Part shown: positions 6,239 to 14,405 of the stretch, piece after piece
How the letters are laid out: every line of letters starts with the position of its first letter
How positions within the stretch are numbered: position 1 is the stretch's first letter
Origin: DASWJQ01 sp036397095
GTDB taxonomy: Bacteria; Chloroflexota; Anaerolineae; Anaerolineales; E44-bin32
Length of the DNA stretch: 19,848 bases
Reading direction: 5' to 3'
NCBI GenBank assembly: GCA_036397095.1
Contig: DASWJQ010000179.1
Location: 1 to 19,848 of the forward strand
The notes under the pieces: generated by a model
Databases searched by the model: none
Told to the model about the DNA's origin: nothing
Seen by the model: only the letters and a program-made list of their open reading frames with translations
Made by a program: the position numbers and the translations under genes

Positions 6239-8755
6239 TTAGGCAGCCACCGACGCCGCCGCGGCCGGGGTCTTCTCGGCGGCGGGCGTCGGCGGCCCCT
6301 GCTTGTAGGCGGGGCGGATGTCTACGCGCCGCAGACGGTTGGCGTTGCTTACCACGCTGATCGAGCTGGTCGCCATGGCCAGTTCGGCCAGCACGGGGTG
6401 CATCCAGCCGATCACGGCCAGCGGGATCATGGCGACGTTATAGAAGAACGCCCAGAACAGGTTCTGGCGGATCTTTTGGAAGGTCGCCCGGCTCAGGTTG
6501 ACCGCCTCGACGACACCGGTCAGCTCGCCCCGCACCAGGGTGACATCGCTGGCTTCGATGGCGATGTCGGTGCCGGTGCCGATGGCGATGCCGACATTGG
6601 CCTGGGTCAGCGCCGGTGCGTCATTAATGCCGTCGCCGACGAAGGCCACCAGCCCATGCTGGCGCTGCAGCCCCTGCACTTCGGTCACCTTGCCCTCCGG
6701 CAGCACTTCGGCCAGCACCTGATCGATCCCGACCTGGCGGGCAATCGCCTCGGCCGTACGCTGGTTGTCACCCGTGATCATTGCCGTGGTGATACCCAGC
6801 CGGTGCAGCTCACCGATCGCCGCCCGCGAGTCGGGCTTGAGTGTGTCGGCGACAGCGATCACACCCGCCAGCCGGCCGTCAACGGCCACCAGCATGGCGG
6901 TCTTGGCTTGCTCTTCCAGCCCGACAAGCGTCGATTCGGCCGTCTCGGGTTCAATGCCTCGCTCGCTCATGAAACGCCGCGAACCAACCAGGACCTGCCG
7001 GCCGTCCAACGTGGCTTCGATCCCCTGGCCACGCACAGCGATGAAGCCTTCTGGTTCTGGTAGGTCGAGCCCGCCGGCTTCGGCACCGACAACGATGGCC
7101 CGGCCCAGCGGATGTTCACTCCCCTGCTCGGCGGCGGCCGCCAGCCGCAATAGGTCGGCCCGGTCGAACCCGATCGGCACGACGTCGGTGACCGCCGGCT
7201 TGCCGACCGTGATGGTGCCGGTCTTGTCAAAGACCACCATTTTGATGTCTTTCATCGTTTGGATGGCTTCACCGCTCCGGATCAGGATGCCATGCTCGGC
7301 CCCTATGCCGCTGCCCACCATCAACGCCGTCGGCGTGGCCAGCCCGAGCGCACACGGGCAGGCGATGACCAGCACTGCCACCATCGAGACCAGGGCCAGC
7401 GTGATCACGCCAAGGTTGGGGTCAACCCAGGGCAGGACCGACCCGATATTGATCAGATTGCCCATCGTTTTCGGCAGCAGCAACCAGGTTGCAACCGTCA
7501 GGAGCGCCAGACCGATCACAATTGGCACGAAAATACCCGTCACCCGATCGGCGAACTCCTGGATCGGAACTTTTGAGCCCTGGCATTCCTCGACCAGCTT
7601 AATCACTTGCGAGAGGAACGTATCCTTGCCGATCTTGGTCGCCCGCACCTTGAGCAGTCCAAACTGGTTGACGGTGGCCCCGATCACTTCATCGCCGAGG
7701 TGTTTGTTGACCGGCATCGACTCACCGGTGGCCATCGACTCATCAACCGCACTCTGGCCCGACTCGATGATGCCGTCGGTCGGGATCTTCTCGCCCGGCC
7801 GCACCAGCATGACATCGCCAACGGCGATTTCCTCGGCCGGGATCTCGATTTCCGCGCCGTCCCGGACGACCCTCGCCGTCTTGGCCCCCAGCTCGAGCAA
7901 CTTGCGGATAGCCTGCGACGCCCGACCCTTGGCCGTCTCCTCGACGTAGCGGCCGGTCAAGTGGAAGGCCATAATCATGGCCGCCACCCCGGCGTAGTTG
8001 GCCACCGGGAAGAACATTGAGGCGGGTCCGGTTAGCAGCGAGACGCCGGTGCCCAGGGCGATCAGGCTGTCCATGTTGGCATGGCCATGCCGCAGGGCCG
8101 TCCAGGCGCTGCTGAACGTACGACGCCCGACCCAGAAAAGCACTGGGCTGGCCAGGGCGATCATGGCCAGGTTATAGACAAAGACGGACGGCCAATGGAT
8201 GCCAAAGAACATTTCGGCCAGCATCCAGACGATGATTGGAATGGTGAAGGTCCAGGCGACGGTCATGCGTCGTCGGGCCGATCGCATCTTGTCCTCGTCC
8301 TGCGCCTCAACCGCAGCGTCAGACTCGGCCTCCTGCTCAGGCAGCACTCGATAGCCAGTCGTCCCCACCGCTTCGACCAAAGCCTGCCGCGTCACGCCCG
8401 GGGAAAGCACCCGAACGGTCGCCCGCTCGGTGGCCAGGTTTACCGCGGCCGCAATCACACCCTCGACGTCTTCCAACGCACCCTGAACATGGGCGGTGCA
8501 CGAGGCGCAGGTCATGCCGCCGATCGGCAGGCTGACGGTGGCTTCGCCGACGCTGTAGCCGGTGCCGTTGACGGCCTCGACCAGATCAAGCAGATCAACT
8601 TCTCCATTCAGCGGCGAGACCGTCGCCCGTTCCGTGGTCAGGTTCACGCTGACTTCGGCCACTGCCGGCACCTTCTTCAACGCCGCCTCGACGGTCGCCG
8701 CGCACGACGCACAGGTCATGCCTTCAATTGGCAATACGATTTGTTTCCGGGACAT
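6239..8755 (-). CDS. copA: Copper-exporting P1B-type ATPase (Cu(I))
   Basis: This 838-residue protein pumps Cu(I) out of the cytoplasm using ATP. There are two N-terminal HMA domains, each with GMTCASC (C15/C18 and C83/C86). Eight membrane helices carry the intramembrane CPC (466-468), YN (772-773) and MATSS (794-798) that define the Cu(I) class P1B-1. Other motifs are TGES (343-346) in the actuator, the phosphorylated aspartate D510 in DKTGT, the HP pair (548-549) and GDGINDAP (707-714). The length is normal for the family and all catalytic residues are present. The C-terminal tail is rich in Ala and Pro. The ATG has AAGGAGG close upstream, inside the end of the CsoR-like gene (32-base overlap), so expression is tied to that repressor. 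Silver is a possible alternative substrate. Confidence 0.97.
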   Translation of the reverse strand: MSRKQIVLPIEGMTCASCAATVEAALKKVPAVAEVSVNLTTERATVSPLNGEVDLLDLVEAVNGTGYSVGEATVSLPIGGMTCASCTAHVQGALEDVEGVIAAAVNLATERATVRVLSPGVTRQALVEAVGTTGYRVLPEQEAESDAAVEAQDEDKMRSARRRMTVAWTFTIPIIVWMLAEMFFGIHWPSVFVYNLAMIALASPVLFWVGRRTFSSAWTALRHGHANMDSLIALGTGVSLLTGPASMFFPVANYAGVAAMIMAFHLTGRYVEETAKGRASQAIRKLLELGAKTARVVRDGAEIEIPAEEIAVGDVMLVRPGEKIPTDGIIESGQSAVDESMATGESMPVNKHLGDEVIGATVNQFGLLKVRATKIGKDTFLSQVIKLVEECQGSKVPIQEFADRVTGIFVPIVIGLALLTVATWLLLPKTMGNLINIGSVLPWVDPNLGVITLALVSMVAVLVIACPCALGLATPTALMVGSGIGAEHGILIRSGEAIQTMKDIKMVVFDKTGTITVGKPAVTDVVPIGFDRADLLRLAAAAEQGSEHPLGRAIVVGAEAGGLDLPEPEGFIAVRGQGIEATLDGRQVLVGSRRFMSERGIEPETAESTLVGLEEQAKTAMLVAVDGRLAGVIAVADTLKPDSRAAIGELHRLGITTAMITGDNQRTAEAIARQVGIDQVLAEVLPEGKVTEVQGLQRQHGLVAFVGDGINDAPALTQANVGIAIGTGTDIAIEASDVTLVRGELTGVVEAVNLSRATFQKIRQNLFWAFFYNVAMIPLAVIGWMHPVLAELAMATSSISVVSNANRLRRVDIRPAYKQGPPTPAAEKTPAAAASVAA

Positions 8756-9089
8756 CTCTTCCTCCTTGGTTTGCTAACACTTCAGTTCCATCCCAAAGAC
8801 CGGTATACATTGGCAACTTAGTCATGGCCCCGTACGCCCGGTTCAACCTCCGCAGGGCCGCCGCCGAATGTACGGCGCCGGGCGCGGTTGCCAGTTCCCC
8901 CAAGCATCCGGCCACATGCCGGTCGATCAGGGACCGGCCCACTTGATCCAAACCGGCTTGGATGTTGAAGAGTTGGCTCAGCAACGTCGTGAACTCGGCT
9001 CCGCTGTCGGCCATTTCCTCTGCCTGGCGCAAGCTGGTCATGAGGCCGCTCAATTGGTCGCGAATTTCTCGATCGCTGGCCGTCGGCAT
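8724..9089 (-). CDS. CsoR/FrmR-family metal-sensing repressor, first Cys ligand replaced
   Basis: The protein has 121 residues from the ATG at 9089, which has AGGGAG seven bases upstream. A longer start at 9137 has no such site. It is an all-helical DUF156 repressor. In M. tuberculosis CsoR copper is bound by C36, H61 and C65. Here H58 and C62 keep the same spacing (DRHVAGC), and the flanking LLSQL, GLDQVG pattern aligns without gaps. The residue 25 before the His is F33, not Cys, so the site is incomplete. It may sense copper with other ligands, sense another metal or compound, or be less sensitive. The C-terminal 40 residues are longer than in a typical 90-100 residue CsoR. It should repress the csoR-copA-membrane protein operon. 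Confidence 0.88.
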   Translation of the reverse strand: MPTASDREIRDQLSGLMTSLRQAEEMADSGAEFTTLLSQLFNIQAGLDQVGRSLIDRHVAGCLGELATAPGAVHSAAALRRLNRAYGAMTKLPMYTGLWDGTEVLANQGGRDVPETNRIAN

Positions 9090-9171
9090 GCACAGCTCCC
9101 TATCAATTCGGATTGCCCCCTGCCCGGTCGCCACCATCCTAAGCGCCTGGACCGTTGGCCGTAACCGCCTC

Positions 9172-9195
9172 TTCGCCTATTCGACGATAGGCGAA
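9172..9195. promoter_or_regulatory. Inverted repeat, candidate operator of the copA operon
   Basis: TTCGCCTAT (9172-9180) and ATAGGCGAA (9187-9195) form a perfect nine-base inverted repeat around a six-base spacer. It lies 83 bases upstream of the csoR-like start and 72 upstream of the divergent peptidase gene. Size and place suit a repressor site. It lacks the long central G/C tract of known CsoR operators, so the bound protein is uncertain. Confidence 0.5.
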
Positions 9196-9214
9196 TCCCA
9201 CACGCCCGGACGGC

Positions 9215-9259
9215 GCGCCAAATGGCCCGTTGACCACTGGCTGGCCCCGCTTCTATCCT
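9215..9259 (+). promoter_or_regulatory. Recurrent motif followed by a possible promoter for the peptidase gene
   Basis: GCGCCAAATGGC (9215-9226) is identical to sites at 2426 and 17898. Just after it, TTGACC (9230-9235), an 18-base spacer and TATCCT (9254-9259) resemble a sigma-70 promoter. Only seven bases would then separate the -10 from the ATG at 9267, implying a leaderless or near-leaderless mRNA; no Shine-Dalgarno is visible there. The promoter call is tentative. Confidence 0.3.
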
Positions 9260-9266
9260 TGGTCGC

Positions 9267-10373
9267 ATGACACGATTTCGCTTGTTCCCGCGCCTTGGGG
9301 TCAACCAATGGCCCAGAGTGCATTATGCCGCCGGCCTGACAGCCGTCGTCCTTGGGACGTTGGCCATGTGGGCCGGATGGCCGGCAACGCGTCTCTGGTT
9401 GGAGGACGGGCAAACGGCGCAGGCCAGCCTGACGTGGGCTTCGAATGAGCCAAGGCAGCAAGCGCGGGCCCTAACCATGGGTGACCTGCCGGCCTACATC
9501 GCCATACCGGAGGGGACCGGCGTTCGGCCAAGGCCAAACCCGTTCACCTTCTTTCCCGAGCGACCAAGGTTGGAGGTTGCCAGCTATGAAGTTCAACAGG
9601 GGGATACGTTGTTTGGTATCGCCGAACGATTCGGCCTGCAGCCGGAGACGCTGTTGTGGGGCAACTTCGAGGCCCTTCAAGAGAACCCAAACGGTCTGAC
9701 GCAAGGGCAGCTGCTGAACATCCTGCCGATTGACGGAACGTACTACCAATGGCAGCCAGCGGATGATCTGGAATCCGTGGCCGCCTTCTTCGGCGTTGAA
9801 CCGAGTGAGATCCTCGACTGGCCAGGAAACTCGCTTAACCCGGCCGACCAGAGCATTGAAGCTGGCACCTGGCTGATGGTGCCGGGCGGAAAACGCCAGT
9901 TCGTCACCTGGCGGGCGCCCCGGATCACGCGCGCCAACCCGGCCGTGGCCAGCATTGCCGGCCCCGGCGCCTGCTCGGCAGTCTACGAGGGCGCCGTCGG
10001 TGAAGGCGTCTTCATCTGGCCGACCACGGCGACTTCGCTTTCGGGCTATGCCTATACCTCGCTCCACCCAGGCATCGACATTGCCGGCGCAATCGGTAAT
10101 GCCGTATTTACCTCGGCCAGCGGTGTCGTGGTCTACGCCGGTTGGAATAACTACGGCTATGGCTACATGGCGGTGATTGATCACGGCGATGGCTGGCAGA
10201 CACTCTACGCCCATATGGATCAGGTCAGCGTCGGTTGTGGCCAGTCGGTCTACCAGGGGGGCGTGATCGGCAGCGTCGGATCGTCCGGCAACTCGACTGG
10301 GCCACACCTGCACTTTGAATTGGAGAGCGACTCATTTGGTAAGGTAAACCCATACGATTTCGTGTCGCCGTGA
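9267..10373 (+). CDS. LysM and M23 peptidase, cell-wall hydrolase
   Basis: This 368-residue protein probably cuts peptidoglycan cross-bridges at the cell surface. One helix at about 20-40 anchors it. A LysM repeat follows (about 107-154, SYEVQQGDTLFGIAERFGL), then a second, more diverged one (159-207, ending GTWLMVPGG). The M23 domain spans about 245-368. Zinc ligands are H267 and D271 (HPGID) and H349 in HLHFE; H316 (YAHMD) is the other active-site His and H347 the first of HxH. C236 and C324 may form a disulfide. All catalytic residues are present. Copper ATPase neighbours do not explain it; it may simply share the divergent region with the csoR operon. Confidence 0.92.
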   Translation: MTRFRLFPRLGVNQWPRVHYAAGLTAVVLGTLAMWAGWPATRLWLEDGQTAQASLTWASNEPRQQARALTMGDLPAYIAIPEGTGVRPRPNPFTFFPERPRLEVASYEVQQGDTLFGIAERFGLQPETLLWGNFEALQENPNGLTQGQLLNILPIDGTYYQWQPADDLESVAAFFGVEPSEILDWPGNSLNPADQSIEAGTWLMVPGGKRQFVTWRAPRITRANPAVASIAGPGACSAVYEGAVGEGVFIWPTTATSLSGYAYTSLHPGIDIAGAIGNAVFTSASGVVVYAGWNNYGYGYMAVIDHGDGWQTLYAHMDQVSVGCGQSVYQGGVIGSVGSSGNSTGPHLHFELESDSFGKVNPYDFVSP

Positions 10374-10469
10374 CCACTGGACAATCAGAGGTCTTGGAGT
10401 GATCACAGACGGGCAGCCTGACGGCCGGCCGGCGCACGCGTTGGTCTGCAGTGAAAGGGGTAGATTCTG

Positions 10470-11234
10470 ATGCGTAACGTAGAACGGGCGGCAGCTAGAC
10501 CGCGTTCGGGGGTCTTGATCGGCTTGAACCGGGCTGTCTATTGGCTCAGCCAGCACTGGTTTGCCACTACGGTCAGCTTGCTGCTGGTGTGGGTAGGCCT
10601 CCCCTGGTTGGCGCCGGTCATGATGAAACTGGGCTGGGAAGGGCCGGCCAATTTCATCTACAGCCTCTACTCGTTCCAGTGCCATCAGTTGCCCCAGCGA
10701 TCGTTCTTCCTGTTCGGTTCGAAATCAATGTATTCTATTGAGGAGATCCAGGCCGTTTGGCCCGGGGGGACCGAGCCGCTGGCCCTGCGCCAATTCATCG
10801 GCTCGCCGGCGTTCGGCTACAAGGTGGCCTGGTCCGACCGGATGGTCTCGGCTTATAGCAGCATCCCGCTGGCTGCGCTGGTCTGGTGGCCGTTCCGGCG
10901 TAGAATCCGTCCCCTCGGCCTGCTCGGCGCCGCCTTGCTGGCTTTGCCTATGTTTGTTGACGGCTCGACCCATATGCTGAGTGATTTGGGTGGCCTGGGC
11001 CAGGGATTTCGCTATACGAACGACTGGCTGGCCACCATCACCGCCCAGCGCCTGCCGGCCTGGTTCTACGCCGGCAACCAACTCGGCTCCTTCAACTCCT
11101 GGATGCGGCTTGTGACCGGAAGCCTGTTTGGCATCGGACTGGTATGGTTTGCCCTGCCGCAGATCGGGCAGAGTTCCGCCGGCCAGGCCCGGCAGCTGGA
11201 AGCCAAATTCGAGCGGGCGGGACTTTCCCTGTGA
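10470..11234 (+). CDS. DUF2085 membrane protein
   Basis: This 254-residue protein has four or five helices (about 31-52, 130-145, 150-167 and 218-232). The DUF2085 signature YSFQCHQLPQRSFFLFG (C71, H72) is clear. The function is unknown. The Cys-His pair near a membrane face could bind a metal or haem-like group, but this is only a guess. The ATG has AAAGGGG about ten bases upstream. The stop overlaps the response regulator start in GTGA, so it is the first gene of a three-gene unit with a NarL-type two-component pair and may be linked to its signal. Confidence 0.85.
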   Translation: MRNVERAAARPRSGVLIGLNRAVYWLSQHWFATTVSLLLVWVGLPWLAPVMMKLGWEGPANFIYSLYSFQCHQLPQRSFFLFGSKSMYSIEEIQAVWPGGTEPLALRQFIGSPAFGYKVAWSDRMVSAYSSIPLAALVWWPFRRRIRPLGLLGAALLALPMFVDGSTHMLSDLGGLGQGFRYTNDWLATITAQRLPAWFYAGNQLGSFNSWMRLVTGSLFGIGLVWFALPQIGQSSAGQARQLEAKFERAGLSL

Positions 11235-11905
11235 ACGGCGAATCCCCGATCCGGGTGCTGCTGGCCGACGATCACCAGGTCGTGCGGGCCGGCATCAAGC
11301 AGTTTTTGGAAATGCACGACGACATCGACGTAGTCGTCGAAGCCGATGATGGTGAACAAGCCATCGAACGCATCCAATCCGAGCAGCCTGACGTGGCCGT
11401 GCTCGATATTCAGATGCCGAAGAAGACGGGCATCGAAGTCACTCGCTGGGTGCGGGCCAACCAACCTTCGACCGGCGTCTTGATTCTGACTGCCTACGAT
11501 GACGATCCCTATGTCATGGCGGTGCTCAAGGCGGGAGCCAATGGCTATGTGCTCAAGACGGCGGATGGCGAAGAGATTGTGCAGGCGGTGCGCGCCGTGC
11601 ACGACGGCAAATCGGCGCTCGACCCGGAAATCGCCCGCAAGGTCATGAACCGCATTAAGGCCGGACCTATCGTCGATCATCTCGAAGAGCTGACCGATCG
11701 GGAACTCGAAGTGCTTGGGCTGGTCGGCCAGGGCTTCACCAACAAGGCGATCGGCGTCCAATTGGGCATCAGCGACCGGACCGTCCAAGGCCATCTAGCC
11801 AAGATATTTGGCAAGCTGCAGGCCTCGAGCCGCACCGAGGCCGTAATGCGGGCGGTCGCCTCCGGCTGGCTACCTTCCGACCTGGGACAATTCGACAGCG
11901 ACTGA
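11231..11905 (+). CDS. NarL/FixJ-family response regulator
   Basis: The protein has 224 residues. The receiver domain has the acidic pair D13-D14 (LADDHQ), the phosphorylated D59 in VLDIQMP, T87 (LTAYD) and K109 (YVLKTA). A LuxR-type DNA-binding domain covers about 155-212 (LTDRELEVLGLVGQGFTNK, then GISDRTVQGHLAKIFGKL). The GTG start overlaps the DUF2085 stop by four bases. A frame running back to 11144 is rejected because it only adds non-family sequence. Its stop shares one base with the kinase start, so regulator and kinase are made together. The target genes are not evident. Confidence 0.95.
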   Translation: MNGESPIRVLLADDHQVVRAGIKQFLEMHDDIDVVVEADDGEQAIERIQSEQPDVAVLDIQMPKKTGIEVTRWVRANQPSTGVLILTAYDDDPYVMAVLKAGANGYVLKTADGEEIVQAVRAVHDGKSALDPEIARKVMNRIKAGPIVDHLEELTDRELEVLGLVGQGFTNKAIGVQLGISDRTVQGHLAKIFGKLQASSRTEAVMRAVASGWLPSDLGQFDSD

Positions 11906-13581
11906 TGCTGCGGCTCGACGGGCTTAGACTGCAGCTGCTGGGGCTGTTCGTTCTGCCAGTCACGGTTGTCGTGCTGGCGGTGGCAGTGGCCGCCACTGGC
12001 ATTCACCGGCAGGCCATGCGCGGTCTGGTAGCCGAACGCGACGAACGCTCGGCCGCTTCCAGCGCAGCCGCCGTCGAGGCCGCCCTGCAGGAGCGACTGA
12101 CGCTGATTGGCGCACTGGCCTCGCTCGCTACGTCCGGTGCACCGGCTGGCGCCGACCAGTTCATCGACAATCCCCTGCTCCAAGCTTTCTCCGCAGGCTA
12201 CGCCGTCTATGACCGATCCGGTCGGCTGCTGGCGGGCGCCGACCTGCGAACGGATATCGATCTCGATCCCCTGCCGCAGCCATCGGACAGCCCGCAGGTC
12301 TTAATCCAGCAGGTGGAAGGGGATTCCGTTGTTGTGTTCATACACCCCGGGCGTTCCGCCGTCGCGCTGGGGACCATCAAAGCCGGCGACCTGGTGCGGT
12401 CTGGCATCCAGCCCCAAATCGGTTCGTCGAGTGAGGTTCGGGCCTACATCGTCGCCCCCGGACCAACGTTGATCTTCTCAGCCGGCGGGCCAGCGCCCGT
12501 GGATCTCACTTCGCACGCCGGCGTCCAAGCCGCCTTGCGCGGCGAACGCGGCTCTTCCTTCCTGCCGATGCCCGACGGTGAGCACGTCGTCGCTTTCGCC
12601 CCAATCGCCAGCGCCGGCTGGGGGTTGATCATCGAAGAACCCTGGGAGTCGGTCTCCAGTTCATTGCTCGACTTAAGCCTGCTGGCGCCGTTTTCGATGC
12701 TCCCAATCTTGCTGCTCACCCTTGTGGCCCTGTGGTTCGGGGCCCGCCGCGTGATCGAACCGCTGCGCCGGCTCGAAGAGGCGGCCAGCCAGCTGCCATC
12801 CGCCGGGATGGAGGCAATTGCCCAGCCAACCGGCGGGATTGCCGAGATCGAGCACCTGCGCCAGTCGTTGGCCCGCATGGCGGTCCGGGTGCGCGAGGCG
12901 CAAACCGCCCTGCGGGCCTACATCGCCGTGATTACCAACGCCCAAGAGGAAGAACGGCGGCGGGTGGCGCGCGAACTGCACGATGAAAGCATTCAACACT
13001 GGATTGCCCTTGACCAGCGACTGCAGATGGCCGCCGCCCGCTTGCGCCAGCAGGGGAACGCCGAGGCCGACTTGCTCGCCGAACTGCACCAGCAGGTGCA
13101 GGCCGGCGTTCACGGCTTGCGCCGCCTGTCACGCGGCCTGCGTCCCATCTATCTGGAAGACCTTGGGTTAGTGCCGGCCATCGAAATGCTGGCCCGCGAC
13201 TCGGAGGAAGCTCTGGGCATCGGTGTGGAGTTGCAAATCCAAGGCGAGCAGCACCGCTTGAGCCCGGAAGCCGAATTGGCCGTCTACCGTCTGGTCCAGG
13301 AAGGTCTCAACAACGTCGCCCGCCACGCCCATGGTTCCTCGGCGCAGGTGGGCCTCTTGTTCACGCCAAATCACTTGCAGGTAACGGTGGCCGACGACGG
13401 CCGCGGTTTCAACCCGCCCGACTTGATCGAGGAACTGGCCAGAGCCGGGCATTATGGCCTGATGGGGATGCAGGAGCGGGCCGACGCGTTGGGCGGCACG
13501 TTGACGATAGAGTCGGCTCACGACTCGGGAACAACGGTCCGCCTCTCCATTCCTCTGTCACGGCACACCAGCGCTCCTTAG
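11905..13581 (+). CDS. NarL-type sensor histidine kinase with extracellular sensor domain
   Basis: This 558-residue kinase has helices at about 11-31 and 257-280 flanking an extracytoplasmic sensor of some 220 residues. That sensor looks like a Cache fold (GYAVYDRSGRLLAG, WGLIIEEPW). A HAMP segment follows, then the HisKA_3 dimerisation box EEERRRVARELHDESIQHW with phospho-accepting H359. The C-terminal ATPase has the N box LVQEGLNNVARHA and the G box ADDGRGFN, then GHYGLMGMQERA. All catalytic features are present. It starts at an ATG overlapping the regulator stop by one base. A small-molecule or ion signal is expected from a Cache domain, but the ligand is unknown. Confidence 0.94.
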   Translation: MLRLDGLRLQLLGLFVLPVTVVVLAVAVAATGIHRQAMRGLVAERDERSAASSAAAVEAALQERLTLIGALASLATSGAPAGADQFIDNPLLQAFSAGYAVYDRSGRLLAGADLRTDIDLDPLPQPSDSPQVLIQQVEGDSVVVFIHPGRSAVALGTIKAGDLVRSGIQPQIGSSSEVRAYIVAPGPTLIFSAGGPAPVDLTSHAGVQAALRGERGSSFLPMPDGEHVVAFAPIASAGWGLIIEEPWESVSSSLLDLSLLAPFSMLPILLLTLVALWFGARRVIEPLRRLEEAASQLPSAGMEAIAQPTGGIAEIEHLRQSLARMAVRVREAQTALRAYIAVITNAQEEERRRVARELHDESIQHWIALDQRLQMAAARLRQQGNAEADLLAELHQQVQAGVHGLRRLSRGLRPIYLEDLGLVPAIEMLARDSEEALGIGVELQIQGEQHRLSPEAELAVYRLVQEGLNNVARHAHGSSAQVGLLFTPNHLQVTVADDGRGFNPPDLIEELARAGHYGLMGMQERADALGGTLTIESAHDSGTTVRLSIPLSRHTSAP

Positions 13582-13721
13582 CGGTCGTCCGTCATGTCGA
13601 TGCCTGCCCGGCCGCGCCATTCGGCCCATCACCGTCTGCGCCAGTCGGCGCTGGAACACGCCGCGGCTGACCGCTAGACTTCAGACAGCTTGGCGATGAT
13701 TGGCAGGGCTGGTGGTGACCA

Positions 13722-14087
13722 ATGCACATAACAATGACGTGGGAACAGACGACCCGGAAGCTCGAAGCAGTTTTCGCCGAGCGCGGCCTGCAGGTCGTGC
13801 GCTCGTTTGACCTGCAGCTTGCTCGCCAAGCCATGCGCAACCCTTCCGCTTGCACCTGCCCGCACCACGGCACGGTGCGCTGCACTTGCCAGTACCTGGT
13901 CTACCTGGTGTATGCTGATGGCCCGGAACCGGTTGCCGTTATCGTGCACGGTCACGATGGTCACACGGAGGTCACCATCGACGGCAGCGACGAAGGCGCC
14001 TTGCACTCCGCAATCCGGCAAACCCTGAAGGCGCCGGCTGGCGCCATGATGGGCCAGACAAGGTCGGATCCTGGGAAACCCGTCTAG
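13722..14087 (+). CDS. Small Cys/His-rich protein, possible metal-binding, function unknown
   Basis: This 121-residue protein has no signal peptide or helix. A central cluster CTCPHHGTVRCTCQY (C44, C46, H48, H49, C54, C56) could form a metal site. The N-terminal half (WEQTTRKLEAVFAERGLQVV) has the same helix-then-strand pattern as the DUF302 protein at 14922-15353, hinting at a distant structural relation. A second half runs YLVYLVYADGPEPVAVIVHG. GGTGGTG stands about four bases before the ATG at 13722; M5 is an alternative start. It begins the plus-strand run leading to the CopB-like ATPase. I do not recognise a named family. Confidence 0.75.
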   Translation: MHITMTWEQTTRKLEAVFAERGLQVVRSFDLQLARQAMRNPSACTCPHHGTVRCTCQYLVYLVYADGPEPVAVIVHGHDGHTEVTIDGSDEGALHSAIRQTLKAPAGAMMGQTRSDPGKPV

Positions 14088-14110
14088 CCGACGCCGGGCG
14101 ACGTTTTGGC

Positions 14111-14392
14111 ATGAGCACACACCGCCCTCGCAAGCACCGCCGTCCAGCACGCCAGGCCGACGGGCCAGCGTTGATCGTTGTCTTCGGCGTTGTCGCCGGA
14201 ACGATGTCCGGCTACCTGTTGGGGGAAACAGGCTGGGCCGCTTCCGGGCACCCAAACCACTGGGGCGTGGCCGTCGCAGGAGGTATCGCCGGCTGGTTGG
14301 CTGGTAAGATCTACTTCCGTGGCCGGAGCGACATCGTCTATCCCAACATCGCACGCCCGCCTCAGAACAGCCATCCTCCCCTCAAACCATAG
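14111..14392 (+). CDS. Small two-helix membrane protein
   Basis: This 93-residue protein has a basic N-terminus (RPRKHRRPARQ), one helix at about 19-41 and a second at about 50-67, then a short polar tail rich in Pro and Asn. No family is recognised and no Cys is present. It starts 24 bases after the Cys/His-rich gene and ends 13 bases before the rhodanese lipoprotein, so it is likely co-transcribed. The ribosome site before the ATG at 14111 is weak, which lowers confidence in the start. Confidence 0.6.
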   Translation: MSTHRPRKHRRPARQADGPALIVVFGVVAGTMSGYLLGETGWAASGHPNHWGVAVAGGIAGWLAGKIYFRGRSDIVYPNIARPPQNSHPPLKP

Positions 14393-14405
14393 AAAGGAAT
14401 TCGTT

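Noticed and set aside
6194..7949. Long open frames on the plus strand opposite copA, including 6765-7949
   Set aside because: High GC content removes stop codons on the opposite strand. The products are low-complexity and lack domains, while copA on the minus strand is complete.
9090..9137. Longer start for the CsoR-like gene
   Set aside because: The ATG at 9089 has AGGGAG at the right distance and begins at the family's usual N-terminus.
11144..11230. Longer start for the NarL-type regulator
   Set aside because: The added residues match no receiver domain and lie within the DUF2085 gene; GTG 11231 fits the overlap style.
13638..13651. GCGCC-AGTC-GGCGC hairpin after the NarL-type kinase as a terminator
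   Set aside because: Only five base pairs and no T run; in GC-rich DNA this is common by chance.
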